A stretch of DNA of 41,401 bases, taken from positions 1-41,401 of the forward strand of contig NZ_UPHT01000161.1 in the NCBI RefSeq assembly GCF_900566085.1. Reading direction: 5' to 3'. Shown here in pieces: positions 8,306-15,845 of the stretch. How positions within the stretch are numbered: position 1 is the stretch's first letter; every line of letters starts with the position of its first letter. Origin of the DNA: Mycobacterium attenuatum (GTDB lineage Bacteria > Actinomycetota > Actinomycetes > Mycobacteriales > Mycobacteriaceae). A program made the translations under genes and the position numbers. Below the pieces are notes generated by a model that saw only the letters and a list, made by a program, of their open reading frames with translations, was not told the origin of the DNA and did not search any database.

Positions 8306-9487
8306 CTACGGTGAGCCGTTGGTGCCGGACGAGCCGTTGACGCCGCCGAGTCCGGCGATGCCGCCGAGGCCGCCCTGGCCACCCTTGCCGCTGACGAGCA
8401 CGTCGCCGCCGTCGCCACCATCCCCGGCCCGGGAGGCCGTGGTGGCGGTGGTCGTGTAGATGTGCGAGATGCCGCCACTGCCGCCAGTACCGCCGGTACC
8501 GGTGTTGACCTGCCCGCCGGCGCCGCCAATGCTGCCCTGGGCGGTTCCGATAACGCTGCCGTCGCCGTACGCGGTAGCGCCGCTACCGCCGCGTCCGCCG
8601 ATGCCGCTGGCCACCTGCCCGCCGGTGCCACCATGGCCGCCGTTGGCCGTTCCGTCGACGGGTTTCGCCGGTGCCGCCGGAGCCGCCCTGACTGCCGAAG
8701 ATGCCGGCGGTTGTTTGCCCACCGGCGCCGCCGTCGCCTCCGGTGGCTGTTCCCTTCGCGGAGTACGCGTAGCCGCCACCGCCGCCCGAATTGCCGCTAC
8801 CCGACGAGGAGCCACCGTCGCCACCGTCACCGCCGGTGCTCGTTGTCGATCCGGAACCGAACGCCTGCGCGTTACCGCCGGCCCCGCCCTGGCCGCCGTT
8901 GCCCATACACAAGCCGCCGGCACCGCCGGCCCCACCGGAACCACCCATACCGCCGCCGCCCCTGGCACCGACCAGCCCGGCGGCACCGCCGGCTCCGCCA
9001 GCCTGCCCGGCTGCGCCGGACCCGCCGTTGCCCCACAAGATCCCGCCCGCACCACCAGCCTGCCCGGTACCCGGCGCGCCGTCGATGCCGTTGCCGATGA
9101 GCGGACGCCCCAGCAGCAGGTTGGTGTGCGCATTGATCACACCCAAGATGTCGTCCGCGAGCTTCTGCAGTGGCGAGGCATTCGCCGCCTCGGCCAGGGC
9201 ATACGCTCCCCCGCCCCCCACAACGCCTGGACAAACTCGGCATGAAAGGCGGCCGCCCGGACGCTGAGCGCCTGATAGTCCTGCGCATGAGCGGAAAACA
9301 GCGCCGCAATGGCCGCCGGAACCTCATCACCGGCGGCGGCCAGCACCCCGGTGGTCTGCGCCGCAGCTGCTAGGTTGGCGGCGGTCAGTGGGGAACCGAT
9401 GCCCGCCACATCCACCGCAACCGCCGCCACGGCGCCACGGCGCCACGGCGCCACGGCGCCTGGAATCGCCACTAAATGCGACATCAT
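8306..9487 (-). pseudogene. PE_PGRS gene with two compensating frameshifts
   Basis: The N-terminal 90 or so residues are a PE domain (SPLTAANLAAAAQTTGVLAA, GDEVPAAIAALFSAHAQDY, FHAEFVQALWGAG). The frame breaks inside a G-rich run near 9207-9222. One extra G would restore the expected GGAYALAEAANASPLQ, which continues in the next frame as Gly-Gly-Ala/Asn PGRS repeats. Near 8660-8680 the frame shifts back, and the repeats continue to the stop at 8306. The two shifts cancel, so the whole family architecture is present but not in one frame. Either the gene is inactivated, or the G-run is a sequencing or assembly error. Normally such proteins are exported by ESX-5. Start: ATG 9487 or 9484 after a GAGG motif. 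Confidence 0.8.
9428..9459. repeat. Four perfect 8-bp tandem repeats inside the PE domain
   Basis: CACGGCGC is repeated exactly four times. It lies within the first 20 codons of the PE_PGRS gene, between the segments IPGAVA and AVAVDVAGIGS. A one-copy version would give a normal PE N-terminus. Three extra units (24 bp) add eight residues in frame, whereas gain or loss of one unit would shift the frame. Confidence 0.9.
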
Positions 9488-9906
9488 TACCTCACAAGGT
9501 GTTGCCCGAAATCATCAGTAGACGCACAGTTTATGCCCGTTCGACAAGGCGATTTTGCATTTCTGCGGACTTTTATCGCGTCTTTCAGTGCCTTTTTCCA
9601 TCCGAAACGACACGATTGATCCAGCCGGCCGTGCTGGTCCCGCGATTATCCGGCTGACCAGCTCGAACATCAGAAACTGTTTCTCAGTCACATGATGTAA
9701 TGACATTCAGGATACGAATTCGTACAGCTCAACTGGCGAATTATCGTGTTCCACTCTTTGCGCTGCCTTCGAGCCTGTCAACAATGACAACACCCGGGCG
9801 GCACCGCCGGCGCTCACGGCGCGTTTTGCGGCCGCAACAAGATAGCGGGGCGCCAAGCCGGTACTGTCCTGGTGTCGCGATCGAAATGCTGGTGAGGGAG
9901 CTGGCT
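9488..9906. other. Intergenic region without a supported gene
   Basis: This stretch lies between the divergent PE_PGRS and NHL-propeller genes and is less GC-rich than its neighbours around 9520-9760. It should hold both promoters. A 63-codon reverse frame (9515-9706) and the open upstream extension of the NHL gene show no recognisable protein features. Confidence 0.5.
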
Positions 9907-10833
9907 GTGGGTGCAGGCGAATTCAGGCGTAACAGGCTATTGAACCAGCGCAGCCTGGCTATCGCGGGTGTCGCCGTGGTGCTCATCGCCATCCTCGCGG
10001 CTATTGGGCACCTGGGCTTCTTCCGTACTCCGTCCAACGGCGCCGCGCCCAATCAGGTGGGCCAGTCGACCGTTGCGCCCACGCCCCAACAGATTGTGCT
10101 GCCGTTCGAGGTAGGAGATCCCGACGGGGTCGCCGTGGACGGTAAGGGCGTTGTTTACGTCGCCGACTCGAGCAACAACCGGGTGCTGACGCTGCCGGCC
10201 GGTGCCGATAAGCAATCCGAGTTGCCGTTCACCGGCCTCAACCGCCCGGCCGGTTTGGCGCTGGACCTCGCTGGCGGCCTGTACCTCGTTGACGCATACA
10301 ACAACCGGGTACTCAAGCTGCCGGCGGGCTCAGCCACGCCGGCTGAGTTGCCTTTCACCGGCCTGAGCTCGCCCCATGGCGTTGCAGTGGACCGCAACGG
10401 CAACGTGTACGTCGTCGACTCCGGCAACAACCGCGTATTGGAACTGCCGGCCGGCGCGAACAATCCCATCGAGCTGCCGTTCATCGGCCTTCGTCACCCG
10501 TTGGGCACGGCAGTGGACGACGCCGGCGAAGTTTATGTCGCCGACAGCGAAAACAACCGGGTGGCAAAGCTTGCCGCTGGTGGCGCCACCCCGGTCTACC
10601 TTTCGTTCACCGAGCTGAACTTTCCTCACGGTGTGGCGGTGGACCACAACGGCGGCGTCTACGTCACCGACTTGAACAACAACCGGGTGTTGAAGCTGGC
10701 GGCCGGCTCGAACACCCCGTCGACATTGCCCTTCACCGACCTCAACTTCCCGTACGGTGTGGCCGTCGACAATGCAGGCAACGTCTATGTGACCGATTTT
10801 CACAAGCGCGTGGTGAAACTGTCGGCAACCTAA
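9907..10833 (+). CDS. Membrane-anchored six-bladed NHL beta-propeller (Rv3524-like)
   Basis: A 308-residue protein with a single membrane helix near the N-terminus (LAIAGVAVVLIAILAAIGHLGFF) followed by a proline-rich linker. Six NHL repeats of about 42 residues follow, each of the form LPFTGL-x-P-x-GVAVD-x-x-G-x-VYVxD-x-x-NNRVLKLPAG. This is the architecture of the extracellular sensor domain of the kinase PknD without the kinase, and it resembles Rv3524. The propeller should face the cell-wall side and bind a ligand or partner. The GTG at 9907 is preferred because AGGGAG (9895-9900) lies six bases upstream; ATG 9886 and an open frame to 9700 are alternatives. Confidence 0.85.
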   Translation: MGAGEFRRNRLLNQRSLAIAGVAVVLIAILAAIGHLGFFRTPSNGAAPNQVGQSTVAPTPQQIVLPFEVGDPDGVAVDGKGVVYVADSSNNRVLTLPAGADKQSELPFTGLNRPAGLALDLAGGLYLVDAYNNRVLKLPAGSATPAELPFTGLSSPHGVAVDRNGNVYVVDSGNNRVLELPAGANNPIELPFIGLRHPLGTAVDDAGEVYVADSENNRVAKLAAGGATPVYLSFTELNFPHGVAVDHNGGVYVTDLNNNRVLKLAAGSNTPSTLPFTDLNFPYGVAVDNAGNVYVTDFHKRVVKLSAT

Positions 10834-10882
10834 CGGGATTCGCCGCGATCTGGCCCGTGAAGCCCGCCGGAGCCACGCGGCA

Positions 10883-10919
10883 CGCCGAGTGAGGCGTCGC
10901 GGACTTCACACACTCGGCG
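10883..10919. repeat. Inverted repeat between convergent genes
   Basis: CGCCGAGTG (10883-10891) and CACTCGGCG (10911-10919) are perfect 9-bp inverted arms with a 19-nt loop. They lie between the converging NHL gene and the carbonic anhydrase gene. A transcription-termination role is possible, but there is no U-tract. Confidence 0.45.
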
Positions 10920-10938
10920 CCCGAGCTGGCTTCCACAC

Positions 10939-11463
10939 TCAGATCGGCTCCAGCCCGGCCAGATGCCGCTGGGCCAGGTCCCGATAAGCCTGCGGGTTGA
11001 GGGTGACCCACATCTGGGCGCCGGTTCCCTCGATCGGTCCTTTCACCTTGGCCGGGGCGCCGGTCACCAGCATGCCGGCGGGAATCTGGGTGCCCGCCAC
11101 CACCAGTGAGTGCGCCGCGATCAGGCACCGCGCGCCGATCACCGCGCCATCCAGCACCGTGGCGTGATTGGCAATTAATGCCTCTTGTCCCACGTGGACA
11201 CCGTGGATGACGCACAGGTGCGCAATCGTGGCGCCGGGCCCGATATCGACGGGGATACCGGGCGGCGCATGCAGCACGGAGCCGTCCTGCACATTGGCGC
11301 CTTCGCGCACTACGACCGGCGCATAATCGCCGCGCAGCACGGCGTTGAACCAAACCGACGCTCCCGCTTCGACGGTCACGTCGCCGATCAGGGTGGCGGT
11401 GGGGGCCACGAAGGCGGTGGGATCGACCCGCGGAGAGCGTCCCTCGAATGAATACAGCGGCAT
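10939..11463 (-). CDS. Gamma-class carbonic anhydrase-like protein (Rv3525c-like)
   Basis: A 174-residue left-handed beta-helix protein with hexapeptide repeats throughout (PTATLIGDVTVEAGASVWFN, VVREGANVQDGSVLH). The zinc-ligand histidines of gamma-carbonic anhydrases are visible in GSVLHAPPG, ATIAHLCVIHG and nearby. It matches Rv3525c. The expected reaction is reversible CO2 hydration in the cytosol; its link to sterol degradation is positional only. It is divergent from kshA, with the KstR-like site at 11535 between them (72 bp from this start codon). Confidence 0.9.
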   Translation of the reverse strand: MPLYSFEGRSPRVDPTAFVAPTATLIGDVTVEAGASVWFNAVLRGDYAPVVVREGANVQDGSVLHAPPGIPVDIGPGATIAHLCVIHGVHVGQEALIANHATVLDGAVIGARCLIAAHSLVVAGTQIPAGMLVTGAPAKVKGPIEGTGAQMWVTLNPQAYRDLAQRHLAGLEPI

Positions 11464-11534
11464 CGTTTACGTATACCGCACCATGCATATGCCGTGGCCA
11501 GGCGCGCCGTCGTTGCACTCACCCGGCCTAAAAC

Positions 11535-11548
11535 TGTAACGTGTTCTA
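11535..11548. promoter_or_regulatory. KstR operator upstream of kshA
   Basis: TGTAACGTGTTCTA matches TNNAACNNGTTNNA. It is 30 bp before the kshA GTG start and also faces the divergent carbonic anhydrase gene. Confidence 0.85.
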
Positions 11549-11578
11549 GTTAGTGGCCAGGGATGCGGAGGTGACAGG

Positions 11579-12739
11579 GTGAGTACCGGCACAAGCAGCG
11601 TCGGCGTCCGGGAGATCGATGCCGGAACTTTGCCGACCAGGTACGCGCGGGGCTGGCATTGCCTCGGTGTCGCCAAGGACTTCATGGACGGCAAACCGCA
11701 CGGGGTGGAAGCGTTCGGCACCAAGCTGGTGGTGTTCGCCGACTCGAACGGGGAGCTGAAGATCCTCGACAGCTACTGCCGCCACATGGGTGGCGACCTG
11801 TCCGAGGGCACCATCAAGGGCGACGAGATTGCCTGCCCGTTCCACGACTGGCGCTGGGGCGGCGACGGCCGCTGCAAGCTGGTGCCCTACGCCAAGCGGA
11901 CCCCCAAGACCGCTCGCACCCGGTCCTGGGCCACCGACGTGCGCGGCGGCCTGCTCTTCGTCTGGCACGACCATGAAGGCAACCCGCCGGATCCCAAAGT
12001 GCGCATTCCCGACATTCCCGAGGCCGCCAGCGACGAATGGACGGACTGGCGGTGGAACCGCATCCTCATCGAAGGGTCCAACTGCCGCGACATCATCGAC
12101 AACGTCACGGATATGGCGCACTTCTTCTACATCCATTTCGGGCTGCCGACTTACTTCAAGAACGTCTTCGAGGGCCACATTGCCTCGCAGTATCTGCATA
12201 ACGTGGGCCGCCCGGATGTCGAAGGGCTGGGCACCGCCTACGGCGAAGCGCACCTGGATTCCGAGGCGTCCTATTTCGGGCCGTCGTTCATGATCAACTG
12301 GCTGCACAACAGCTACAGCGGCTACAAATCCGAGTCGATCCTGATCAACTGCCACTATCCGGTGACCCAGGATTCGTTCGTGTTGCAGTGGGGCGTCATC
12401 GTCGAAAAGCCCAAGGGCATGGACGAAAAGATGACCGACAAGCTGTCGCGGGTGTTCACCGAAGGCGTCAGCATGGGCTTTCTACAGGATGTCGAGATCT
12501 GGAAGCACAAGACCAGAATCGACAACCCGCTGCTGGTCGAGGAAGACGGCGCGGTGTATCAGATGCGGCGCTGGTATGAGCAGTTTTACGTAGATGCGGC
12601 CGATGTCACCCCTGAAATGGTGGAGCGCTTCGAGCTGGAGGTGGACACCACCCGCGCCAACGAGTTCTGGAACGCTGAGGTCCAAAAGAACTTGGCGGCA
12701 AGGAAACTCGCCGACGATGTGCACGCCGAGCAGCACTGA
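11579..12739 (+). CDS. kshA: 3-ketosteroid-9-alpha-hydroxylase, oxygenase subunit KshA
   Basis: A 386-residue Rieske non-heme iron oxygenase, nearly identical in pattern to M. tuberculosis KshA (Rv3526). The [2Fe-2S] ligands are C67-x-H69 and C86-x-x-H89. The mononuclear iron histidines are His181 and His186 in DMAHFFYIHF. With its reductase KshB (not in this window) it 9-alpha-hydroxylates androstenedione-type steroids; together with KstD this leads to opening of ring B. The GTG start at 11579 gives the full family length and lies 30 bp from a KstR operator. Confidence 0.97.
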   Translation: MSTGTSSVGVREIDAGTLPTRYARGWHCLGVAKDFMDGKPHGVEAFGTKLVVFADSNGELKILDSYCRHMGGDLSEGTIKGDEIACPFHDWRWGGDGRCKLVPYAKRTPKTARTRSWATDVRGGLLFVWHDHEGNPPDPKVRIPDIPEAASDEWTDWRWNRILIEGSNCRDIIDNVTDMAHFFYIHFGLPTYFKNVFEGHIASQYLHNVGRPDVEGLGTAYGEAHLDSEASYFGPSFMINWLHNSYSGYKSESILINCHYPVTQDSFVLQWGVIVEKPKGMDEKMTDKLSRVFTEGVSMGFLQDVEIWKHKTRIDNPLLVEEDGAVYQMRRWYEQFYVDAADVTPEMVERFELEVDTTRANEFWNAEVQKNLAARKLADDVHAEQH

Positions 12740-12740
12740 C

Positions 12741-13190
12741 ATGACCCCGTCCGACGACCAAGCGGTGCCTGATGTCGATCGGCTGGCCCGCTCTATGCTG
12801 CTGCTCTATCGCGACCAGCATGAGCACCACGGCGCATCCCACGAGCAGGCAGGGCGCCGATCCTGGTCCAAGGCAAGGGACTTCGCCAACGACCCGCAGC
12901 GCGCCGCGATGGTGCGCGAAGCCAGCCTGGCCGATCGCGAACGCTATCTGACCGCTGGCCTGCAGCCGGTGGATTGCCGCTTCTGCCACGTCACCGTGAC
13001 GGTCAAGCGGCTGGGCCCGGGACATACAGCCGTGCAGTGGAATACCGAAGCTTCGCAGCGCTGCGCGCACTTTTGCGAAGTGCGCGCGTCTGGCGGCGAC
13101 ACGGCGCGCACCAAGACCTGCCCGAAAATGAGCGACAGCATCGACCACGCCGTCGCTGAAGGCTATCTGACACTGGAGCAGCAGGACTGA
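12741..13190 (+). CDS. Conserved hypothetical protein (Rv3527-like), cysteine-containing
   Basis: A 149-residue cytosolic protein with the same length and position as Rv3527. It starts one base after the kshA stop, so it is very probably co-transcribed under KstR. A central CRFC pair and later cysteines (SQRCAHFC, KTCPKM) could bind metal. The N-terminal half is helical and charged (RSMLLLYRDQHEHH). The function is unknown. Confidence 0.8.
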   Translation: MTPSDDQAVPDVDRLARSMLLLYRDQHEHHGASHEQAGRRSWSKARDFANDPQRAAMVREASLADRERYLTAGLQPVDCRFCHVTVTVKRLGPGHTAVQWNTEASQRCAHFCEVRASGGDTARTKTCPKMSDSIDHAVAEGYLTLEQQD

Positions 13191-13253
13191 GCACGCACCG
13201 GTAAGGTCATCCAGGAATCTCATCCACCACGGCCGGACTCGGACGTCGCTGGC

Positions 13254-15005
13254 TTATGCCGGGATCACCGGCACCCGCAGCCTTGCCGGCCGTTGCGGTC
13301 CCCAGTACAAGGTGCACCGTGCGGACGGGCTCGACGCGTAACGGGCGGGGAAGGCGCCGAAGAGCGGATTGCGCGGGCCCAGTTGACGACCCGCGACCAA
13401 CAGACGGATGCGGTCGCCGGCATGGAAGACGGTGGCCGACGGCCCCAATGCGACCTCGACCGGAACCACCTCACCGGGCGACAGGAGCTGGTGCCGTCGA
13501 AAGGTGTGCACCGGTTCGTACGTCGTGGACCGCTCGGTGTCGATCTCACGCAACGACGCGCGCTGCCAACCCGTAGTCACCCGATCCCGGCCGAATCCAT
13601 ACGAGCCTTCGAACGAAACCCACTTCCTGCCAACCCATTTCTCGACACCGACGAACAGTGCGACGTCGTCGGCGCCGTCGACTGAGACCCACAGCGCCAG
13701 ACTCATCGGGCCGGTGAGTTCCAGATCGCTTTGCACCGGAAAGGTGAATGCCGCGGCGCGGCGACGAGTGTGGAAGGTGACCGATCCGTCGACCTTCGGC
13801 GCCGCGGTGTCCAGATACCCGTTGCCGGCGAGGTAGAGATCACCCCATTGGGTACGTAGCAGTGGCCATTCACGTTCGGTGCGGACCTGGGTGATGACCT
13901 CGCGCTGCTCGCGCACCTCAAGGCGGACCGGCGGCGGTTTGGGCACGTCGCGTTGCTTGAGGTAGTGATCAAAAAACGCCAGCTGAGCCCGTCGGGCCTC
14001 GTCGCTGTAGAACGTCGCCCATTTGCCACCGCGATGCGTATAGACGAATTTCTCTGTGGCGCTCACCTTTTCGAATGCCCGAAAGGATCCGCGGCTGTGC
14101 AGGTTATTGTCGGAGAAGCTCGCGCAGACGAGCATTGGCACGGTGATCCTGGCGAGGTCCGGGACCAGGGATTGCCACCACTGATCTCGCAGCGGGTGTG
14201 CCCTGCGCAGCTTGCCGACGTCTTCGGAAGTACGCATGACGCGTTTGACGATGGCGACCCAGATTCGGGAAAAGCCTTTCTCGGCAATCCCTCCCGGTGT
14301 GAACAAGTCGCAGTAGGCGTCGGTGAACCCCTCCCAGGGACAGATCGCCTTGAGACTCGGCGGGTGCAGCGCGGCCGCCTTGAACTGCGACAGGGCCAGG
14401 TAAGAGACCCCCAGCATGCCGACGTTGCCGGTTGACCACGACTGGACACCCGCCCACTCGATCAGGTCATAGACGTCGCGGCCCTCCTGATCGGAAAGCA
14501 ACGCACCGACCCCGTCAGAGGTACCGGCCCCCCGCAGGTCGGCGTTGACGACGGCATATCCCTGCGCTACCCACCAGGCCGGATCTGGTGCTTCCCAACT
14601 GGTTTCGCTGGAGATTTCGATGGGCGCGGTCTGGCGCAGGGCGCGAAACTGTGGGTTTATGCTCCACCGGCCCCACTTGCGCTTGGGCAGCCGGTCCTTG
14701 CCGTAGGGATGCGCCGCCAGGATCACGGGGAACGGGCCCGGGCCGTGGGGGCGATAGACGTTGGCCCGCAACACAACATCGTCGCGCATACAGATGCCGA
14801 CATTGCGGTTCACCATGAGGTCCGGCGGTGCTGCCGCGACATCCACCGGTGGCCAAAGGATCCCGTGCAGCCGGGCCGCGGCATACCGGGCGGCCCCGGG
14901 TCGTTTCCAGGGACGATCGTAGCTGGGGTATTCCGCTGACACCGCCGGCATATTGGGCTCCTGGATGTGCAGTCGGATCGATTGCGGCGAGGTCTGGCCG
15001 GTCAT
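13254..15005 (-). CDS. S15/CocE-NonD family alpha/beta hydrolase
   Basis: A 583-residue protein of the X-Pro dipeptidyl-peptidase/cocaine-esterase-like family. It has an N-terminal strand RDDVVLRANVYRP, an alpha/beta core with ADLRGAGTSDG (about 155-165), the nucleophile elbow MLGVSYLAL with Ser201, an acid candidate Asp298 in SFSDNN, and a C-terminal jelly-roll domain (about 375-580). Where a catalytic His is often found, the segment THRGGKWATFY (about 322-332) has no His directly before Trp; His323 or another residue may serve. The ATG overlaps the stop of a small upstream ORF (TGATG). I do not recall it at this place in M. tuberculosis. It could be an esterase or amidase, or act on the neighbouring peptide product (inference). 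Confidence 0.85.
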   Translation of the reverse strand: MTGQTSPQSIRLHIQEPNMPAVSAEYPSYDRPWKRPGAARYAAARLHGILWPPVDVAAAPPDLMVNRNVGICMRDDVVLRANVYRPHGPGPFPVILAAHPYGKDRLPKRKWGRWSINPQFRALRQTAPIEISSETSWEAPDPAWWVAQGYAVVNADLRGAGTSDGVGALLSDQEGRDVYDLIEWAGVQSWSTGNVGMLGVSYLALSQFKAAALHPPSLKAICPWEGFTDAYCDLFTPGGIAEKGFSRIWVAIVKRVMRTSEDVGKLRRAHPLRDQWWQSLVPDLARITVPMLVCASFSDNNLHSRGSFRAFEKVSATEKFVYTHRGGKWATFYSDEARRAQLAFFDHYLKQRDVPKPPPVRLEVREQREVITQVRTEREWPLLRTQWGDLYLAGNGYLDTAAPKVDGSVTFHTRRRAAAFTFPVQSDLELTGPMSLALWVSVDGADDVALFVGVEKWVGRKWVSFEGSYGFGRDRVTTGWQRASLREIDTERSTTYEPVHTFRRHQLLSPGEVVPVEVALGPSATVFHAGDRIRLLVAGRQLGPRNPLFGAFPARYASSPSARCTLYWGPQRPARLRVPVIPA

Positions 15006-15244
15006 CAGGCGATCACCCGCTCGATGGTGTCATGGAGCGCTACGGCCGATCGCGCCGGGCAGGTGCTCACGGGATCGCCCGCCGACGCGTGCCCAACATG
15101 GATGGAGTCTTGCGGGTTTCCCGACCAGGATTTGAACGCATAAGCCGCGGATCGTCCTGGTGACCGAAATGTGTTGCGGCACAGTACGCGGCGCCGTCGC
15201 CGGCCGCGGGCGGGCGATCCGCGGCGGCCTTTAAGGGCAAGCAT
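15005..15244 (-). CDS. Small uncharacterised ORF coupled to the hydrolase gene
   Basis: A 79-codon frame whose TGA shares a base with the hydrolase ATG (TGATG), the coupling seen at other real gene junctions here. An in-frame stop lies three codons before the ATG at 15244. The N-terminus is arginine-rich; the rest (HVGHASAGDPVSTCPARSAV, then ALHDTIERVIA) looks more protein-like. No family is recognised. The coding start may be internal, or this may be a degraded 3' end. Confidence 0.3.
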   Translation of the reverse strand: MLALKGRRGSPARGRRRRRVLCRNTFRSPGRSAAYAFKSWSGNPQDSIHVGHASAGDPVSTCPARSAVALHDTIERVIA

Positions 15245-15332
15245 GGCCGGTCAACGAGAACCGAGCAGGTCCCCGGCCACGCACCCAGCCTCCGGATTGC
15301 GGCGGAGCGCACCGGGGCCCAGCCTTCGCGCT

Positions 15333-15845
15333 TTACACCTCTGTCGCCGGTACTGGCCAATGGAGCATCCGGCTTGGCAACGTGACGATGTGATCCTCGA
15401 GGCGCAACAGCAGACCTTCCCCGATGAGTGCCTCTGCCGCCTCCTGTTGAGCGGACCGGAGTTCGCTGAAGTGTCGTGGGGACAGGCACTCGGCGAATAC
15501 CTGCGTCAGGACGGGCTGATCGAGGACAAAGCTGGCGGAGGCTTTGGGGTTGCGGATGTCTTTGACGTGGATGAAGTCCGGTCCGAGCCGGTAGTAGCAC
15601 AAGCCGAACCGAAATCTCGATCGCCACATGTCCACTTGCTCGTTTAGACCCGCGGGCGGATATACCGGTGGCGGCAGATGCCACAACAATGGAGTGGGCA
15701 GTGCCGAGGTGACGTCGCCATGCCAGCGGGTTGTGGTGCCGTCGGTCAAATTGTCCCGGAGCCTGGCAATGAAGTGGACCGTCTCGACGGGCCGCGCGCC
15801 AAGCCGAATCGGACTAGGGGAAACATCCACGCCGCCCGGTTGCAT
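15333..15845 (-). CDS. DUF5825-like RiPP cluster protein
   Basis: A 170-residue protein whose ATG shares one base with the TAA of the radical SAM gene (TAATG). Recognisable segments are ETVHFIARLRDNLTDGTTTR, the proline-rich LLWHLPPPVYPP, and FGLCYYRLGPDFIHVKD. In actinobacterial genomes a protein of this type (annotated DUF5825, as I remember) commonly follows the cobalamin radical SAM maturase. The first part resembles a substrate-handling or recognition domain rather than an enzyme with obvious catalytic residues. It is probably an accessory or partner of the maturase (inference). Confidence 0.7.
   Translation of the reverse strand: MQPGGVDVSPSPIRLGARPVETVHFIARLRDNLTDGTTTRWHGDVTSALPTPLLWHLPPPVYPPAGLNEQVDMWRSRFRFGLCYYRLGPDFIHVKDIRNPKASASFVLDQPVLTQVFAECLSPRHFSELRSAQQEAAEALIGEGLLLRLEDHIVTLPSRMLHWPVPATEV

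Noticed and set aside
9515..9706. 63-codon reverse frame in the PE_PGRS-NHL intergenic region
   Set aside because: It has no recognisable domain or ribosome-binding site and lies in the expected promoter region.
15125..15145. Reverse-strand GTTCAAATCC reminiscent of a tRNA T-loop
   Set aside because: The flanking bases do not form a T-stem, and no acceptor, D or anticodon arm can be folded around it.
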